A stretch of 64,000 nucleotides of DNA from Monocercomonoides exilis (Eukaryota > Preaxostyla > Oxymonadida > Polymastigidae): the NCBI GenBank assembly GCA_001643675.2, contig LSRY02000005.1, positions 808,501-872,500 on the forward strand. Direction: 5' to 3'. The notes beneath the pieces were generated by a model that was not told the origin of the DNA, ran no database searches, and saw nothing but the letters and a program-made list of their open reading frames with translations. Position 1 is the stretch's first letter. Each line of letters starts with the position of its first letter. This document shows, piece after piece, positions 26,028 through 37,300 of this stretch. Both the position numbers and the translations under genes were made by a program.

Positions 26028-27096
26028 TATCCTTGGAAGAGATTCAGACAAAATTCCTGATTGGGCTTTGGAGAAGGAAGAAGAAGAAGAGAATCAAAAG
26101 AGATCACCATCACCATCCATCTCATCCACTTCAACAACAGATTCTGATTCCACTTTTATCCGACCGGAGAGTATGTGTCCGACCACCTCATCGATGTCGA
26201 ATCTTGTCGATGCCATGGCCTGTTCATCACCACACGAGAAATTTATTGTGGACTTGAGGGATTCGCTGTTCATGTTGTTGCATGGGAGGAACGAGAAAAA
26301 GGAGATGGCGATTGGCTCATTGAAAGAGAGGGAGCAGACAGCTGCTCAAATCTTGTTCTGTGTGGCCAATCTCGCTCTCCACTCATTTGATGAAATGGAC
26401 AACCCACTTCAGTCATTGTCCAGTCTGAGTCCTCACATTGTTCTCTTCTCTGAGCATATGGTCATCTGCATTGTCATGCACTCAGACTTCTTGTCAGATG
26501 ATGATTCGGACTCATCATCCATCTCTTCATCAACTGTTGTGACATCAGCAAGTGATGATGATAAGGGGGAGGAGGATGACTCTCTTCCTTCATCAGCCTT
26601 TGAGGATGAAGATAGTTTCAAAAAAGAGTGCCTGAGGTGGATGGCGCCTGAGCTGCTGATGAACAAGAAGATGGGAGCGACAAAGAAGTCAGTTGCCTTT
26701 TCGATTGGGATGATGCTGTGGGAGTGCTTGACCCTTCAAATACCATTTGGGGAGTATCCAGCAGAGGTGACAGGGCAGAAGATTGCAAATGGCGAGAGGC
26801 CAGATATGAATGTTATCACAGGAAGTTCTTTGAAGGAGATTGTGAAGAAGTGCATGCTGAATGACGAAGAAAGCAGACCAATGCTGACTCATCTGAAGTG
26901 TGAATTTTTCGAGAAATTTCCAGCAGGTGCTACGATGATCACGATGACTGATGCAATCAGGATTGAGGAAAGCTCAAGCGAGAATGATGGGCATGGTTCA
27001 ACAGAAGATGGAAGCGAACTCATTACAATTCCAAATGATGTTTCCTCGAAAATGAAAGACGAGGAGCAAAGACAGGATGCAAGTATCAAAATATAA

Positions 27097-27540
27097 GAGA
27101 ATGGGAGAGAAAACATGAAAGGATAAAAATGTTGCTTTTGTGGGATTGAAAGGCGCTGAATTAGACAAATGTTCAAACAAGCATTTGAAAATGAGGAAGA
27201 TTCTGGATACAAAAAGATTTCACAAAAAAAGAAGAAAATTATAAGAAGAGAAAGAACAGTGAAAGTTGATAAGGATGATTTATATTTTTGGAGAGAAAGT
27301 TGGACGAAGTCACCGTTTTTGATATTTAGAAGAAGAGGCATCGAATAATTGCATGATATGTTTTTCTTCGCTGATGTGGCTTCATGGCATGATGATATGA
27401 TATTCAAGCTAAAAATCAGTAACAATGAGAGAAAACGGAATCAAAGAATAATTTAATAAGTAACTTTTCATTTTCAAACTTTTTTTCTTCTTTGTAACTC
27501 CAAAACTATGTATTCATGTGATTTTCGTGTGTGTTATGTT
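27097..27540 (+). repeat. 3' flank of receptor A, near-identical to the 3' flank of receptor B
   Basis: Downstream of the receptor A stop, about 430 bp matches the reverse complement of the sequence downstream of receptor B (51230 down to about 50818, then 49841 down to about 49808 beyond a foldback insertion). There are only scattered mismatches and no coding sequence. The match ends where copy B runs into a 64-base poly(A)/poly(T) tract. It probably includes the 3' untranslated region and marks the edge of the duplicated or converted unit. Confidence 0.85.
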
Positions 27541-28565
27541 TTCGAATAGTTTTCTGTTTTTTGAAAATTGAGTAAATCAGATTCATTTCTGTTAAAAATT
27601 GAAATATTCTATTTTTCAGAACATTAGAAACTTTTTTTGATTGTGTACAACTTCAAAAAGGCTATTATTTCATTCAAAGAATAATTTTCACTTGATGTTA
27701 AGAGAGAAATGATGGTTATTGTTATAATATTGGAAAAGATAAACGTGAATCCCAGAATTTACAATTATTGTCAGAGTTTTATCTCGATAATCGTGGGGAA
27801 AATTGTAGTTTCTTTCTTGATTAAATTTGATTTAAATCGTGAAATACATTTTCAAAATTTTTAAAAAAGAAAAAATAGATGAAAATCATAAATAATCATT
27901 GAAAATACCATTTTAAATATTTTGGGGAAAATATTACACATCAGACATTAGCAATGAAAAAGAATGAACTTTTCATTAACTTCTGATGATTGTTTTTTTA
28001 AATTAAGAAAATGTGTCGTGAATAATTAATAAATTAATAATATAAATCAATAAATAAATAGATAAATAAATAATTAAATAAAAATTACCTGTGAGATTTA
28101 TAAAAAATTTATTTTTCGATATAAATAACGATTGTTTTTGAATATGATAATCAAAAAATATATAGAAATCTGACAAAGTTTTGTTTACAAATGAGTTAAA
28201 CAAAATTTTATTCTTAAAGGAGCAAAAATTGTTTGAAAAATTGTATAATCTTTTCTATTGAAAACAATTATCAATGGTTAAACTGTAACATTAATTAACA
28301 TTTGAATAAGTGTTATCTCCGAAACTTCAACAAGTTAAATAAATAACTTTTTTTTTTGCTTCTTTTTCAATCTTAAAGAAAATAATTTCGATTTTCAACA
28401 GTGCATTAATTCTGACGTGACCACTAACCTTCATTCTGATTCAACAACTTTATTGTGAAATTACACGAAAAACAATAAAATAAATTAATAACAAAATCAG
28501 AATTTATTCTTCAAGTTGCTTTTCTTTTTCCTTTTGCTCAATTAAATGCATTATCTTTCTTTTCA
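27541..28565. other. AT-rich spacer without recognisable genes
   Basis: About 1 kb of strongly AT-rich DNA between the receptor A 3' flank and a decayed transposase. It has simple (AAAT/AATA)n-like stretches near 28,030-28,080. Short open frames here are A/T-driven and do not resemble proteins. I see no RNA gene. Confidence 0.6.
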
Positions 28566-29440
28566 TCGTCAGAATCATCGTTTTAAACATGAAGATATCT
28601 TCTTTTTATTTTTTTCTTTTCATCCACAACAGTTTTCACTTCATCTTTCTCCTTTTCATCCATTTCATTTTTCCTTTCAATAATCATTTTCAAATGATTT
28701 TCCAATTTCTCTAAAAGATTTTCGTAGGTTATCACTTTTCCATAAAAGTTGAATCCATTTCTGCGAGTTGGAAGAGGGTAAATTGAAGATTCGGGCAGTT
28801 TCAAAAGAACTGGCCCAGAAGAATTGTGAAGAACACCACTTCAGACAAAAGCTTTCTGAATTACAGAAGGAGATAATGCAGTGTGGATGGCTTGAGGCAG
28901 AGCGTCGGATATTGCTGCTCCTTTGGAGGAAGATGAAGAGGAAGATGGAGCCTCAAATCTGTTTGTCAGTTCAGATTTGAACACAGCAAACACTCCTCTG
29001 TCCAGTGGTTGACAGATGTGTGTGCTGTGTGGAACGAAGGTTAAAACGTAGACTTGTTGTTTTTGGAATTCTCGCCAGATCGATGGATCTGCGCAAGATG
29101 CATGAGAATCAAGAAGGAAATGAATGCGTTCGTTTTTAAGTGACATGCGCTAAGCAGCAGAATGGTGAGAGCACACCTTTGAAAGCACTCGTTGTCCATC
29201 CAGCCGCTTCCATTTACCCATATCCCAAGCGTTGAAGATAGCAAATATCTCAGCTCCTCTGGTTAATCAAATATTGGCCATCGAATAACGGAACGAAAGC
29301 TGTGCTCATCCACCACCACTGATGCCACGAATGTTGAACTTTTTATTCTTAAAGGGTTTTTTGAAAGACCAACTCTCGAATCAGTGTTGCGAACAAATAG
29401 TCTTTTCTAATATATCGGAACTCCCGTAGATGATTCATCT
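28566..29440 (-). pseudogene. Decayed Tigger/pogo-type (DDE_1) transposase
   Basis: Minus-strand remnants of a DDE_1 endonuclease domain. From 29244 downward: a WVNGSGWMDNECF segment (the W-M-x-x-x-x-F region), then in another frame FLLDSHASC, VLTFVPHSTHICQPLDRGVFAVFK (the catalytic H-S-T-H-x-x-Q-P-L-D block) at about 29.1-28.97 kb, an Asn/Ser-rich stretch, and a tail (KLPESSIYPLPTRRNGF) joined through an in-frame TGA after QKAFV. Frameshifts and stops split it into at least three pieces. No terminal repeats were identified. It is unrelated in detail to the intact pogo-like element at 31.3-32.9 kb. Confidence 0.7.
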
Positions 29441-29726
29441 CCATTTTCTATCATGTCTCAATTGAAAAGATAATTTTTATTTCGATCATCAGTATTTTAT
29501 ATCAGAGTTTTGAATATATCTACAAGAAACAAAAAGAGGTTTTAACTAAAGAATTTGGTTTTTTCATCTTCTTCTCAGTGTTTCACTTCAGGAGGCTATT
29601 AATATCAGAAATTGAAATATCTGCAAACTGTACATCTTTTTATTCATTATCTATCACTTCATTTTCCATTCAAAAAAAAAACAATAATTGAAATATGAGT
29701 TAATCTTTTTGAAAAGTCAGGAAATA

Positions 29727-29944
29727 TATATATGGCCGATCCTTTTTGAAATCAAACTTTCGTTCGAGTTTTGATCACACTTTTTATTTCGATGGGATTT
29801 TGAAAAAATGAATTAAAATTGGGAACACTTAATGTTTTTGATTCTGCTATTTTAATAACAAATTTTGACAATAATCCCATTGAGATTAAAACTTTGGTCA
29901 AAACTCGAACGAAAGAAATATTGCAAATAGGATCAGCCATATAT
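29727..29944. mobile_element. MITE 1 (TA-flanked short inverted-repeat element)
   Basis: The left end (TATATGGCCGATCC... with TTTCGTTCGAGTTTTGA inside) and the right end (TCAAAACTCGAACGAAA ... GGATCAGCCATATA) are imperfect inverted copies over roughly 75 bp. Both are bounded by TATATA. No coding sequence. The form fits a Tc1/mariner-related non-autonomous element. Confidence 0.7.
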
Positions 29945-30215
29945 ATGGGTGATTATTTTTGAAAGCATATTTCTTCAATCAAAATTTTCGGTTCGTAAAT
30001 TTCACTCGAATATCAAAAAAAGAACACTGAAAAATGAAAAGACAAATAATAGACATCAGCCTCTTTTAAGTGCTGAAAAAGTTGTTATTAAGCCAGTCAT
30101 GATGATTTTTGGATTTTAACACAAAATCTCTTCCCAAATACAAACAATATTTGAAAAATAAGCTCCCCGAAAAAAGTTATGATTTCAAAAATAATCACCC
30201 ATATATATATATATA
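29940..30215. mobile_element. MITE 2, abutting MITE 1
   Basis: It starts with ATATGGGTGATTATTTTTGAAA and ends with the inverse (TTTCAAAAATAATCACCCATAT) at about 30,183-30,205, within TATATA tracts. It shares the TATA junction with MITE 1, so the two are back to back. The interior is AT-rich and non-coding. Confidence 0.65.
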
Positions 30216-30483
30216 TATTTGTTTTTATTTTTTATAAAAATTCCTTTTGTTTATTTTTCATATGAATTAATATATTCGAAATTTAATCAAAAATTTGTTC
30301 CAAATCATGAATTTTCACTTCAATGAAAGTTAAATTATAATTAAACTGTATTTAACATTTTTCTGAAACTTTGAAAGTGGGAAGAGAAATGTGATCAAAA
30401 TATGAAATTTTAGTTTCTCTGAAAGTAAACTCAAGGATTATTTCAAATTAAAAATACCAAATATATATGTCAATTAAACTCAA

Positions 30484-30757
30484 ATATATGGGTAATAATT
30501 TTTGAAATCATAACTTTTTTCGGGGTGTTTATTTTTCAAAGGTTGTTTGTCATTGGGAAGAGTTTTTGTATTCAAATTGAAAAATAATTACAACTGTATT
30601 AAAAATAAATGTTTGTGCTCAAATAAAGATGTTGATGTTATCAATAAACCCTTTCATTTTTTTGTACTCTTTTGTTGATAAAAAAGTGAAAATTTTGTAC
30701 CGAAAATTCTGAAAGAAAGAATATGTTTTCAAAAATAATCACACATATATATATTTA
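30484..30757. mobile_element. MITE 3, same family as MITE 2
   Basis: The left end ATATGGGTAATAATTTTTGAAATCATAAC is nearly the same as the MITE 2 terminus. The right end is its inverse (TTTTCAAAAATAATCACACATAT near 30,729-30,750). It is flanked by TA-rich tracts and separated from MITE 2 by about 270 bp of AT-rich DNA. Confidence 0.65.
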
Positions 30758-30937
30758 TTTGAAGAATATTAATTAACTAATGGTGAAATTTTTTTCATTT
30801 AAGAAAGAATAATAATTATGTTATAAACTTTTTCCACTTTAATTTTATAATTAATCAATTATTACCTTGGAATAAAAAAAATAAAAAAAATTTTTTAGTA
30901 GAACAAAAGAAATAACAGAGTTGAGCAAAATTCAAAA

Positions 30938-30940
<3 letters not shown>

Positions 30941-30991
<51 letters not shown>
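30941..30991. repeat. Poly(A) homopolymer, 51 bases
   Basis: Uninterrupted run of A on the plus strand within AT-rich DNA. No retrotransposon-like sequence is recognised upstream, so I do not read it as a retroposed tail. Confidence 0.9.
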
Positions 30992-30993
<2 letters not shown>

Positions 30994-31253
30994 TTCATTG
31001 AACCATTTGTTTTGAACTAAAATAACTCCTATTTTAAATTTTTCTAGATAAAATTAAAATCATTTTTAAAATAAAACATCGAAATTAGTCATTTGCTTAC
31101 GAAAATATCAAAATAAATATCTTCAACTGTTTGGTTTATAGTATTCAAAATATATAAATACGAACAAGAAAATTATTCTTAAATTATTTGAATTTTTAGA
31201 TTCTTTTTCAAATGTGTGTGATAAAAATAATTAATATTTGACCTTCTTTTCTA

Positions 31254-32909
31254 GTCGGGGAGTTAACCCGCTCGGGGGAGTTAACCCGCTCAGATGATCA
31301 AAAGAAGTTAGAACATTTTTCTTTCCACAGTTTTTATTTTTCTCTTCAAAAACAAACAAAAATCGTTGGCTGTAACATTACAGCAGAGTATTATTGGAAA
31401 TAATTTAAAAAAGGATGAAAAATTATAAAAAGAGCATAAAAAAATTGAAAAACTCAATTATATTCCAATATCGGACAAATCATCAGAACTGAGCCAAATT
31501 TTCCCAGATATTGCTCCTTCCGGTGCCCTGTTTGATGATGTGGCAATTTCTGCCCATTCTGGAGGCTTCTCTGGCAGTTGAGCAAGAACAGCATCTGGAT
31601 TCAATGGATGAAGGCCTGTCACTCTCCAGCTGGCTTTTATTGTAGATGGAAATGAAGCCATTGCAATTGCTTCCTTTAAAACGGAAATAAATTCTTTTCT
31701 TCTTTCACTCGCCGTGTTTGTTTTCCCACATTCTGTTGACTTTTTGAAACATTTTTTCATGTTGGCAAAAATGTACTGATCGTTGGGTTGCAGCAAGTGA
31801 GAGGTGTGCGAGGGGAGTTGAATAAGATCAATTAAATTATCTTTGCATAATTTAACGATCTCTGTAGAAAAATGCCCTGTTCCTCCATCCATTACCAAAG
31901 CCGCGTGATTATGTTGAAGTCCAATGGCAATTCGCTTTCTGTTTATGCTCGGAAGGATAGCTTTTTGAAATACGTCCAGAAAGCATGCAGTAGTCATATG
32001 TCCTGTTGAGCATGGTATGAACACTTCATTTTCTGTTGTAGCTTCAACATATTCTTTTGGAATTGTCGAATATGGAATAAGAATTGGAGTTAAATATCTC
32101 ACTCCATCTGCGCTTGTGAGAAAAACTATACATGTTGAATTTGGCAATGAAGGCTCTGGAATGATTGGCTGAACTGAAGAAGAAGACGGAACCACGACAT
32201 CTTCTAAAGATTTTGAAAATACAGTTGATGTTTCATCCAAATTGAACAGCAATTGTGGTACAATTTTCACATCAGCAAAGAACTTAGTGACCTTGTCAAA
32301 AAAGGGACCAATGGTTTGCTTGGAATTATGTGCAGCACGGCCGATTGGTAACTTTGTTGCTTTTTTCAGAGCAAGTTTTGGATATCTTTCAATGAATCTC
32401 TTTGGCCAGTGTTTGTCTACAGATTTGACTTCTTCTTCTTCAGTTCTTTTTTCTCTTCTAATTTCATTTGCCTACAAATTACAAAAAATTAAAAAAACAA
32501 TAATTCGAATGCTCACAAACCATTTCTGCTATATCTCTCATTGAATGGAATATTCCTTTATCTGCATCGACTTCCAATCTGACAATTAACCTTTGTTCGT
32601 CTGTTTTCGAAAAAAGAAAAGGTCTCCCGGGTTTTCCAATAACGCGATTCTCCTTCTGAGCTTTTTCTGCTCTTTTTAGAGAATGTCTGGAAATAATATT
32701 TGCCTGTTCAATTTCCGCCTTTTTGTATCCGCAAACAAGATGCAAGTGAAGACCTTTCTCGTGAGGAGTTTCCAGTAGCCTTGCTTCGCTGGATGCTGCA
32801 ATTCTGTGGATCTCTTGCTCAATCTTTGACATTTTTTTCCAAACAAAGAATGGGTTGATTTTTGATCATCTGAGCGGGTTAACTCCCCAGAGCGGGTTAA
32901 CTCCCCGAC
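31254..32909 (-). mobile_element. Complete pogo-like DNA transposon (1.66 kb)
   Basis: Inverted repeats of about 50 bp lie at 31254-31303 and 32862-32909, with TA duplicated at 31252-31253 and 32910-32911. Each repeat contains two tandem copies of GGGGAGTTAACCCGCTC about 21 bp apart, followed by AGATGATCAAAA. One two-exon transposase gene occupies the interior on the minus strand. The right end stops eight bases before the 5' end of the tRNA-Pro gene. Confidence 0.92.
31458..32832 (-). CDS. Pogo-like (DDE_1) transposase, two exons
   Basis: Exon 1 is 32832-32521 and exon 2 is 32471-31458. A 49-bp intron (32520-32472, GTTTGT...TAG) joins ...DIAEM to ANEIRRE in phase 0, total about 441 aa. Exon 1 encodes a helix-rich DNA-binding part with CGYKKAEIEQANIISRHSLKRA and GKPGRPFLFSKTDE. 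Exon 2 carries the DDE_1 catalytic domain: FNLDETS (first Asp), ALVMDGGTGHFS (second Asp) and LPSHTSHLLQPND (third Asp). It ends with WRVTGLHPLNPDAVL, typical of pogo/Tigger C-termini (AF..TGI.P.n). No disabling change is seen, so the element may be functional. Confidence 0.88.
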
Positions 32910-32917
32910 TATCCATC

Positions 32918-32989
32918 GGCCTGATGGTCTAGTGGTATGATTCTTGCTTTGGGTGCAAGAGGTCCCGGGTTCAATTCCCGGTCAGGCCC
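32918..32989 (+). tRNA. tRNA-Pro (anticodon TGG)
   Basis: A 72-nt cloverleaf reads directly. Acceptor stem GGCCTGA (32918-32924) pairs with TCAGGCC (32982-32988), with discriminator C at 32989. The anticodon stem CTTGC/GCAAG encloses loop TTTGGGT, giving anticodon TGG. The T arm CCGGGTTCAATTCCCGG includes the B box and the D arm TGGTCTAGTGGTATGA the A box. There is no intron. A run of six T follows at once as the pol III terminator. Proline with wobble U34 reads CCN codons. Confidence 0.97.
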
Positions 32990-32995
32990 TTTTTT
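32990..32995 (+). terminator. Pol III terminator of tRNA-Pro
   Basis: Six T on the coding strand directly after the tRNA discriminator base. Confidence 0.85.
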
Positions 32996-33169
32996 ATCAA
33001 TTGTTTCATTTTCTGTTAACTTTTCTATTTAACATTTTGATTATTTTTATCAATTTCATCGGTGTTATATTTTCATTTTTTGTTTTAATTGTATATAAAA
33101 AATTGCTAAAATTATAAAACATAACAATTAGTTAACCATTATAATACATTTTATTTTTATTGATAAAAG

Positions 33170-33896
33170 ATGGATAGTTTTTCATCTTCTTCAATGTCGC
33201 ATCAAGATGTGACATTTTTGGTTCCTGGTCTTGTTTACGATGAAATTGATTTTGAAAAAAGTGAGCAAATTTAATTTAACATTTATGATTTTTCAATTTC
33301 ATTCATTCCATGCATTTATTTCTCACTATTTTGACCAGAAAGAACTTCAACTTTGAAAAATAAAAGGATGAAAGATATTTTTGATCACATTTGCAAAGTT
33401 ACTCGTCCAGTATCATTTATTGAATTAGTTTCTTGATTCTCATTTATTTCATGTTTTTCTTTAGGAATTTGATGAGACAAACGAAGCACTGATCGAGATT
33501 GAAAATGCAGTTGAAAGACAAAAAGATAAATTGAAAGCAAAAGCTAAATGCGGATCTGAGGGAAAAAAATCCTTTTCATCTCATGTGTGAAATTTAAATT
33601 TTTTGTCCAATTTGTAATTTTTGAATTAGTCAACTGGTGGAATGCCTTTTTCAGAAATGATGAGCGGAATACCATTAATGGCATTTCTTACCGGATCCCA
33701 CGGAAAACCAGATTTCCCTGGAATGGCTGGATCGAAAAAAAGTTCTGTGATCATTGAAGATGCTGATAGTGACGAAGACATGGAAATACCTTCTCATCCT
33801 TCAACAAGAAAAGGAGCTATTATTGAAACAATAGACGATGAAGATGATGATATAAAAATTGATGATGATGAGGATATGACGAAAACAGTAGATTAG
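33170..33896 (+). CDS. Unknown small protein with acidic C-terminus, four exons
   Basis: Exons 33170-33260, 33339-33427, 33465-33584 and 33630-33896 join in frame to 188 aa ending TAG. Introns are 78, 37 and 45 bp (GTGAGC...CAG, GTTTCT...TAG, GTGTGA...TAG); the 37-bp one is the shortest in the window. The N-terminus is Ser-rich (MDSFSSSSMSHQDV). A coiled-coil-like charged segment follows (EFDETNEALIEIENAVERQKDKLKAKAK), then a Gly/Met/Pro-rich stretch (MPFSEMMSGIPLMAFLTGS) and a strongly acidic tail (EDADSDEDME, DDEDDDIKIDDDED). I do not recognise the family. The exon structure depends on splice-consensus and frame logic; the last exon is the surest. Confidence 0.6.
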
Positions 33897-33956
33897 AAGT
33901 TCACAAGAAAGTAATTTGAAGAGAATATAAAAATTGATTTTATTTTTAATATCTTT

Positions 33957-34388
33957 TTATTTTTTGGAACAATCTTTGATATTGTCAATTTCTTCCATCA
34001 TGAAAGCAATTGTCTTTTTTTGTTCATTCGAAAGAAACATTTTAAAAAAGAAAATACATATATCATTCATTTTGTAAAAAGGAGTAGTTGCTATATTTTT
34101 GAAGATGTATTCATTCTATTGATAAAAAAAAAAATCGAGTATTTTTTGCTTTCATCGAAGCCTAATATGAAGTTTTATTATTTAAACGGAAATAATTATA
34201 TAAATGAGAATTGCTCACGTTTTTATAATTGAAAGAACTGTTCACTATCTTCTGTCTTGTTCAGATTGAAGAAAAGATAATTCTCATTATTTTCGAATGG
34301 GTATGATCTAAAATCAGAAACATCAAAACTTTTTCTTTTTGGAATTGATTTTTTCATAGAGAAACCGTTCTCCAAAAAATAATTCTTC
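33957..34388 (-). CDS. Possible small gene, structure unresolved
   Basis: Two protein-like stretches lie on the minus strand: MKNYFLENGFSMKKSIPKR... from 34388 to 34223, and MFLSNEQKKTIAFMMEE... from 34040 to a TAA at 33957-33959. Both are more ordered than surrounding AT-rich DNA and use codons like nearby genes. They are in different frames and a stop closes the first just before a GTGAGC donor-like site, so I cannot build a clean model. It could be a short spliced gene tail-to-tail with the acidic protein and head-to-head with the AMPK beta gene, or it could be chance. Confidence 0.25.
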
Positions 34389-34398
34389 ATTTTATCAG

Positions 34399-37300
34399 AT
34401 GGGACCTGAACAGAGTAAAGAAGAAGAGATTCGACCTGATCCACCGAAACCAGGTATATTTTATAAAATTCGTTTTTTTAAAACTAAAAAATGATGCAAA
34501 ATTTTACAAAAACCTAAAATGCTGTTTAAAGTTTCAACTGCCTTTATGAGGAAACATTCAGTCAGTTCTCCTTTTTCAGGTCTTACTGGATTGACAATTC
34601 AAAGAACAAATCCTTCGTCTTTAAGAATGCAGCAAAATGTGCTATCTCCAAGTCCGTTGCGAAAAGGCTCAATTTCAATTCAAAGGAAAGGGACACCACC
34701 TCCGCAAATAAAACATTCTCCTCTTGTTTCTTCGCACAAACGTCGAAACTCGGCTGATGGTGATGCTCCTTTGACCAAGGCTAATACTGTAAATTACGAG
34801 TTTGTTTGGAATTATGGCGCTTGTAGCTTTGTATCATTAGTTGGTTCGTTTAATTGTTGGTCTGAAAAGATTGATTTTTCTCCTCGGCCTTCTCCTTTGG
34901 ATCAGCTTGGGCCTTCTCAGGATGATATCACTAATGGGCAAATATCGCCTGAGATCTTAGCAAAAATAAAAAAAGAGCAAGAAAAATATCATGGAAAAGT
35001 TAAACATTGGACCAAACAGTGGAATGTTGTTGTATCTCTTCCTGTTGGACAGCATTTTTACAAGTTTATCGTTGATGGACAATGGAGGTACGATCCACAA
35101 GTTACATGCGGAACAGATTCGAATGGAAATATGGTTAATGTGCTTGTGCTAGAACATTCTGACATTGCTTTTGACGAAAATTCCTCATCAAATGTGATTA
35201 ATCCTCTTACGAGCATTTCTGAAACAACATCTCAGCCACACCAGCTATCGATTATTCCTCCAGTTCCCATGACGTCTTCATGGTTGCAGCAGACTTCGCC
35301 CCAACATTTATCTCCTTCTGATGCATCCTCGTCTCTTCATCCTTCTTCACTGGCACAGCCGTCAACATCACCTGCATCATCATCATTGTCATCAGCATCA
35401 TCAGCATCATCAACACGCTCTCCCCGCTCCACTTTTCTTTTTGCCCAAACAGACAAGAAATCCCCCGTCCTGTCGCCTTCCGACTGGCAAAGCTACACCC
35501 AGCTGCAGATGGACTCCGAGTTCTACCCGCTTTCAGCCAGCACGACGCCTTCTGACGGGAATGCCTGTCCAGACGCCTCAGCAGCTGGTTCCTCAGCCTC
35601 GCGCACACCTTCAATAAGCCGGTCGCACACACCCCAGAGCTCTTCTCTAAGCCCGTTTGCGTCGTCCACCCCGCCTCTCTGCTCGCCTTCCTCGCAGACA
35701 CAAATCAACCCTGTGCATTCACAGCAGCAACTCTCCTCGCTATCATCTGCCCCGAAACCTCCTCCACCTCAGCCGTCTGCGTCGTATCTCAACCTTTCCT
35801 CCCCTTTCAATCTGGTCAAAGCCAACACCATCACCACCACTGCCTCGTCTGCAGCTCTGTCTTCCCGTTCCTTCCACTCGCCTTCCAACTCCATTCACGC
35901 GTCTCCCCTCAGCCTGTCCCCCAAAATCGAGTCTGGCAGACACGGAATGTACGCCAAAATCGGCCCAGCCTCCTCACGCGGTGCTTCCCCAGGGCCTCTT
36001 TCGCCGTCCCCATCCACATCGCCTTCTCTGACCCCTTCAGCCATTCCGTCGCCGACGTCTTTCCATTCCTCCTCTTCTCGCTCGACTCCTTCACCGTTTG
36101 CTCCGGTTCCGCCGGCTTCCTCGTCAGAGGCTGTTTCCTCTGTGCAGTTCCAACAAGGGAGCAGAAAGATAGAAGCCAGTTCAAATGCGAAGAAGAGCAA
36201 AGAAAAGAACGATGCCAAAAACGAAAGTGCAAAGAAAGAGGAGAGAAACAAAGCAGACAACAACAACAACAGCAGCAGCAGCCAACAACCACACGGACAC
36301 TCAAAAAGGACAGCATATCCAGTCATTGGCTATAAATCATCCTCAGGTGGCGATGAAGAAGGATTTGGATCCCATTCAAATGCGTTTAGTGGGGTGACGA
36401 CAGAGGACACGCAGTGGAGAGGGAGGTATGAGCAGCACAAGAAGGAGAGGGCAGCGGCTGGGCTGGAAGAGTCAGAGTCAGATGCGTCGCTGGATATCGA
36501 CAACGAAGTGAAGGAGAGCGAGATGAAGTACGGGGACGTGATCTTCGATGCGTTTGAGGACGACAACAAGCAGATGATGGGAAGAGGAAGTGAGCTAGGC
36601 ACAGGAAAGGAAGCAGAGAGGGAGAAGATGAAGGAGCTGTTAGCACAGAACCCGCTGTTGCGGTGGTCGCATGTGCTGCCTCCGCCCACGATCTTCAAGA
36701 AGACGAAGAAGCAGGCAGCGCCGTTTCCTGGTGTGCTGGGGACGAAAGTGATGAATATCCAGAGGCAGCGAGGGTGGGAGCCAGATCTGATGCCGAAGAT
36801 GGAGAATATCATTGTGAATCACTTGTGGGCAGCGGAGCAGCGGACAGTGAGGAAGATCAAGTATTTGGAGGTGATGAGGGAGTTGAGGCAGATGAAGGCG
36901 AAGGAGAGAGGGAAGGAGAAGGAGAAAGAGAAAGAGAAAGAGAAGAGTGAAAAGAAACAGAGGGAGAAAGCGATTGGGAATGAGCTGAGGCAAAAAGAAG
37001 AAGGATCAGAAAAGAAAGAGGGAAAAGAGGGAAAAGAGAAAAAAGGGAAGAAGGACAAGTCGAAACAAGGTGGAAAAGAGAAGAAGAAGGACAAGAAAAA
37101 CAAGAAGGAGGAAGGAAAGAATGCTGAGGTGGAAGGGGAAGCAGAAGCAGAAGGAGAAGAAGACAATGCAAACGATGCAGAGAACATTAACCAAGAGCTT
37201 AATAATTCCAAACAAGATCATCGTTTGCCTTCATACTTTGCAGAAATAACAGAAATGTCTGAGAAAAAAAGGAGAAATTCACTTATGTATCCGCTTCCCT

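Larger units (their letters stand above)
15820..27096 (+). pseudogene. Beta-helix / transmembrane / kinase-like receptor, copy A (disrupted)
   Basis: ATG at 15820 opens a signal peptide-like N-terminus (MVSKVFVLLSFAFLMEIHL). The ectodomain is a long series of short beta-helix rungs with GGA/GGG and NCxF elements (for example RGGALYV, RGGAIYAL, GRGGGVFL), like Pmp/pectin-lyase-fold proteins. Five modules are each marked by a CGxxxxPCxS motif (near 17.42, 18.45, 19.69, 20.82 and 21.97 kb), spaced 1.0-1.25 kb. Then come a membrane segment (24,559-24,633), a basic-acidic linker (WRRAEREAEKKNDERIKKR) and a protein-kinase C-lobe (26.2-26.95 kb). The frame is broken by TGA 16432-16434, TGA 21211-21213, TAA 22510-22512, a 1-nt loss at about 23455, a foldback element and a mariner. 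Removing both elements with one TA each and allowing the missing base gives about 3,037 codons in one frame. Very likely a pseudogene; the 3' part (26,068-27,096) alone is still open. Confidence 0.85.

Noticed and set aside
30941-30991. Poly(A) run as the tail of a retroposed gene
   Set aside because: No coding or RNA-like sequence and no target duplication recognisable beside it.
34223-34444. Minus-strand 73-codon frame as a complete gene starting at 34444
   Set aside because: Its first codon is GTG and it overlaps AMPK beta exon 1; only the part from the ATG at 34388 is considered, at low confidence.
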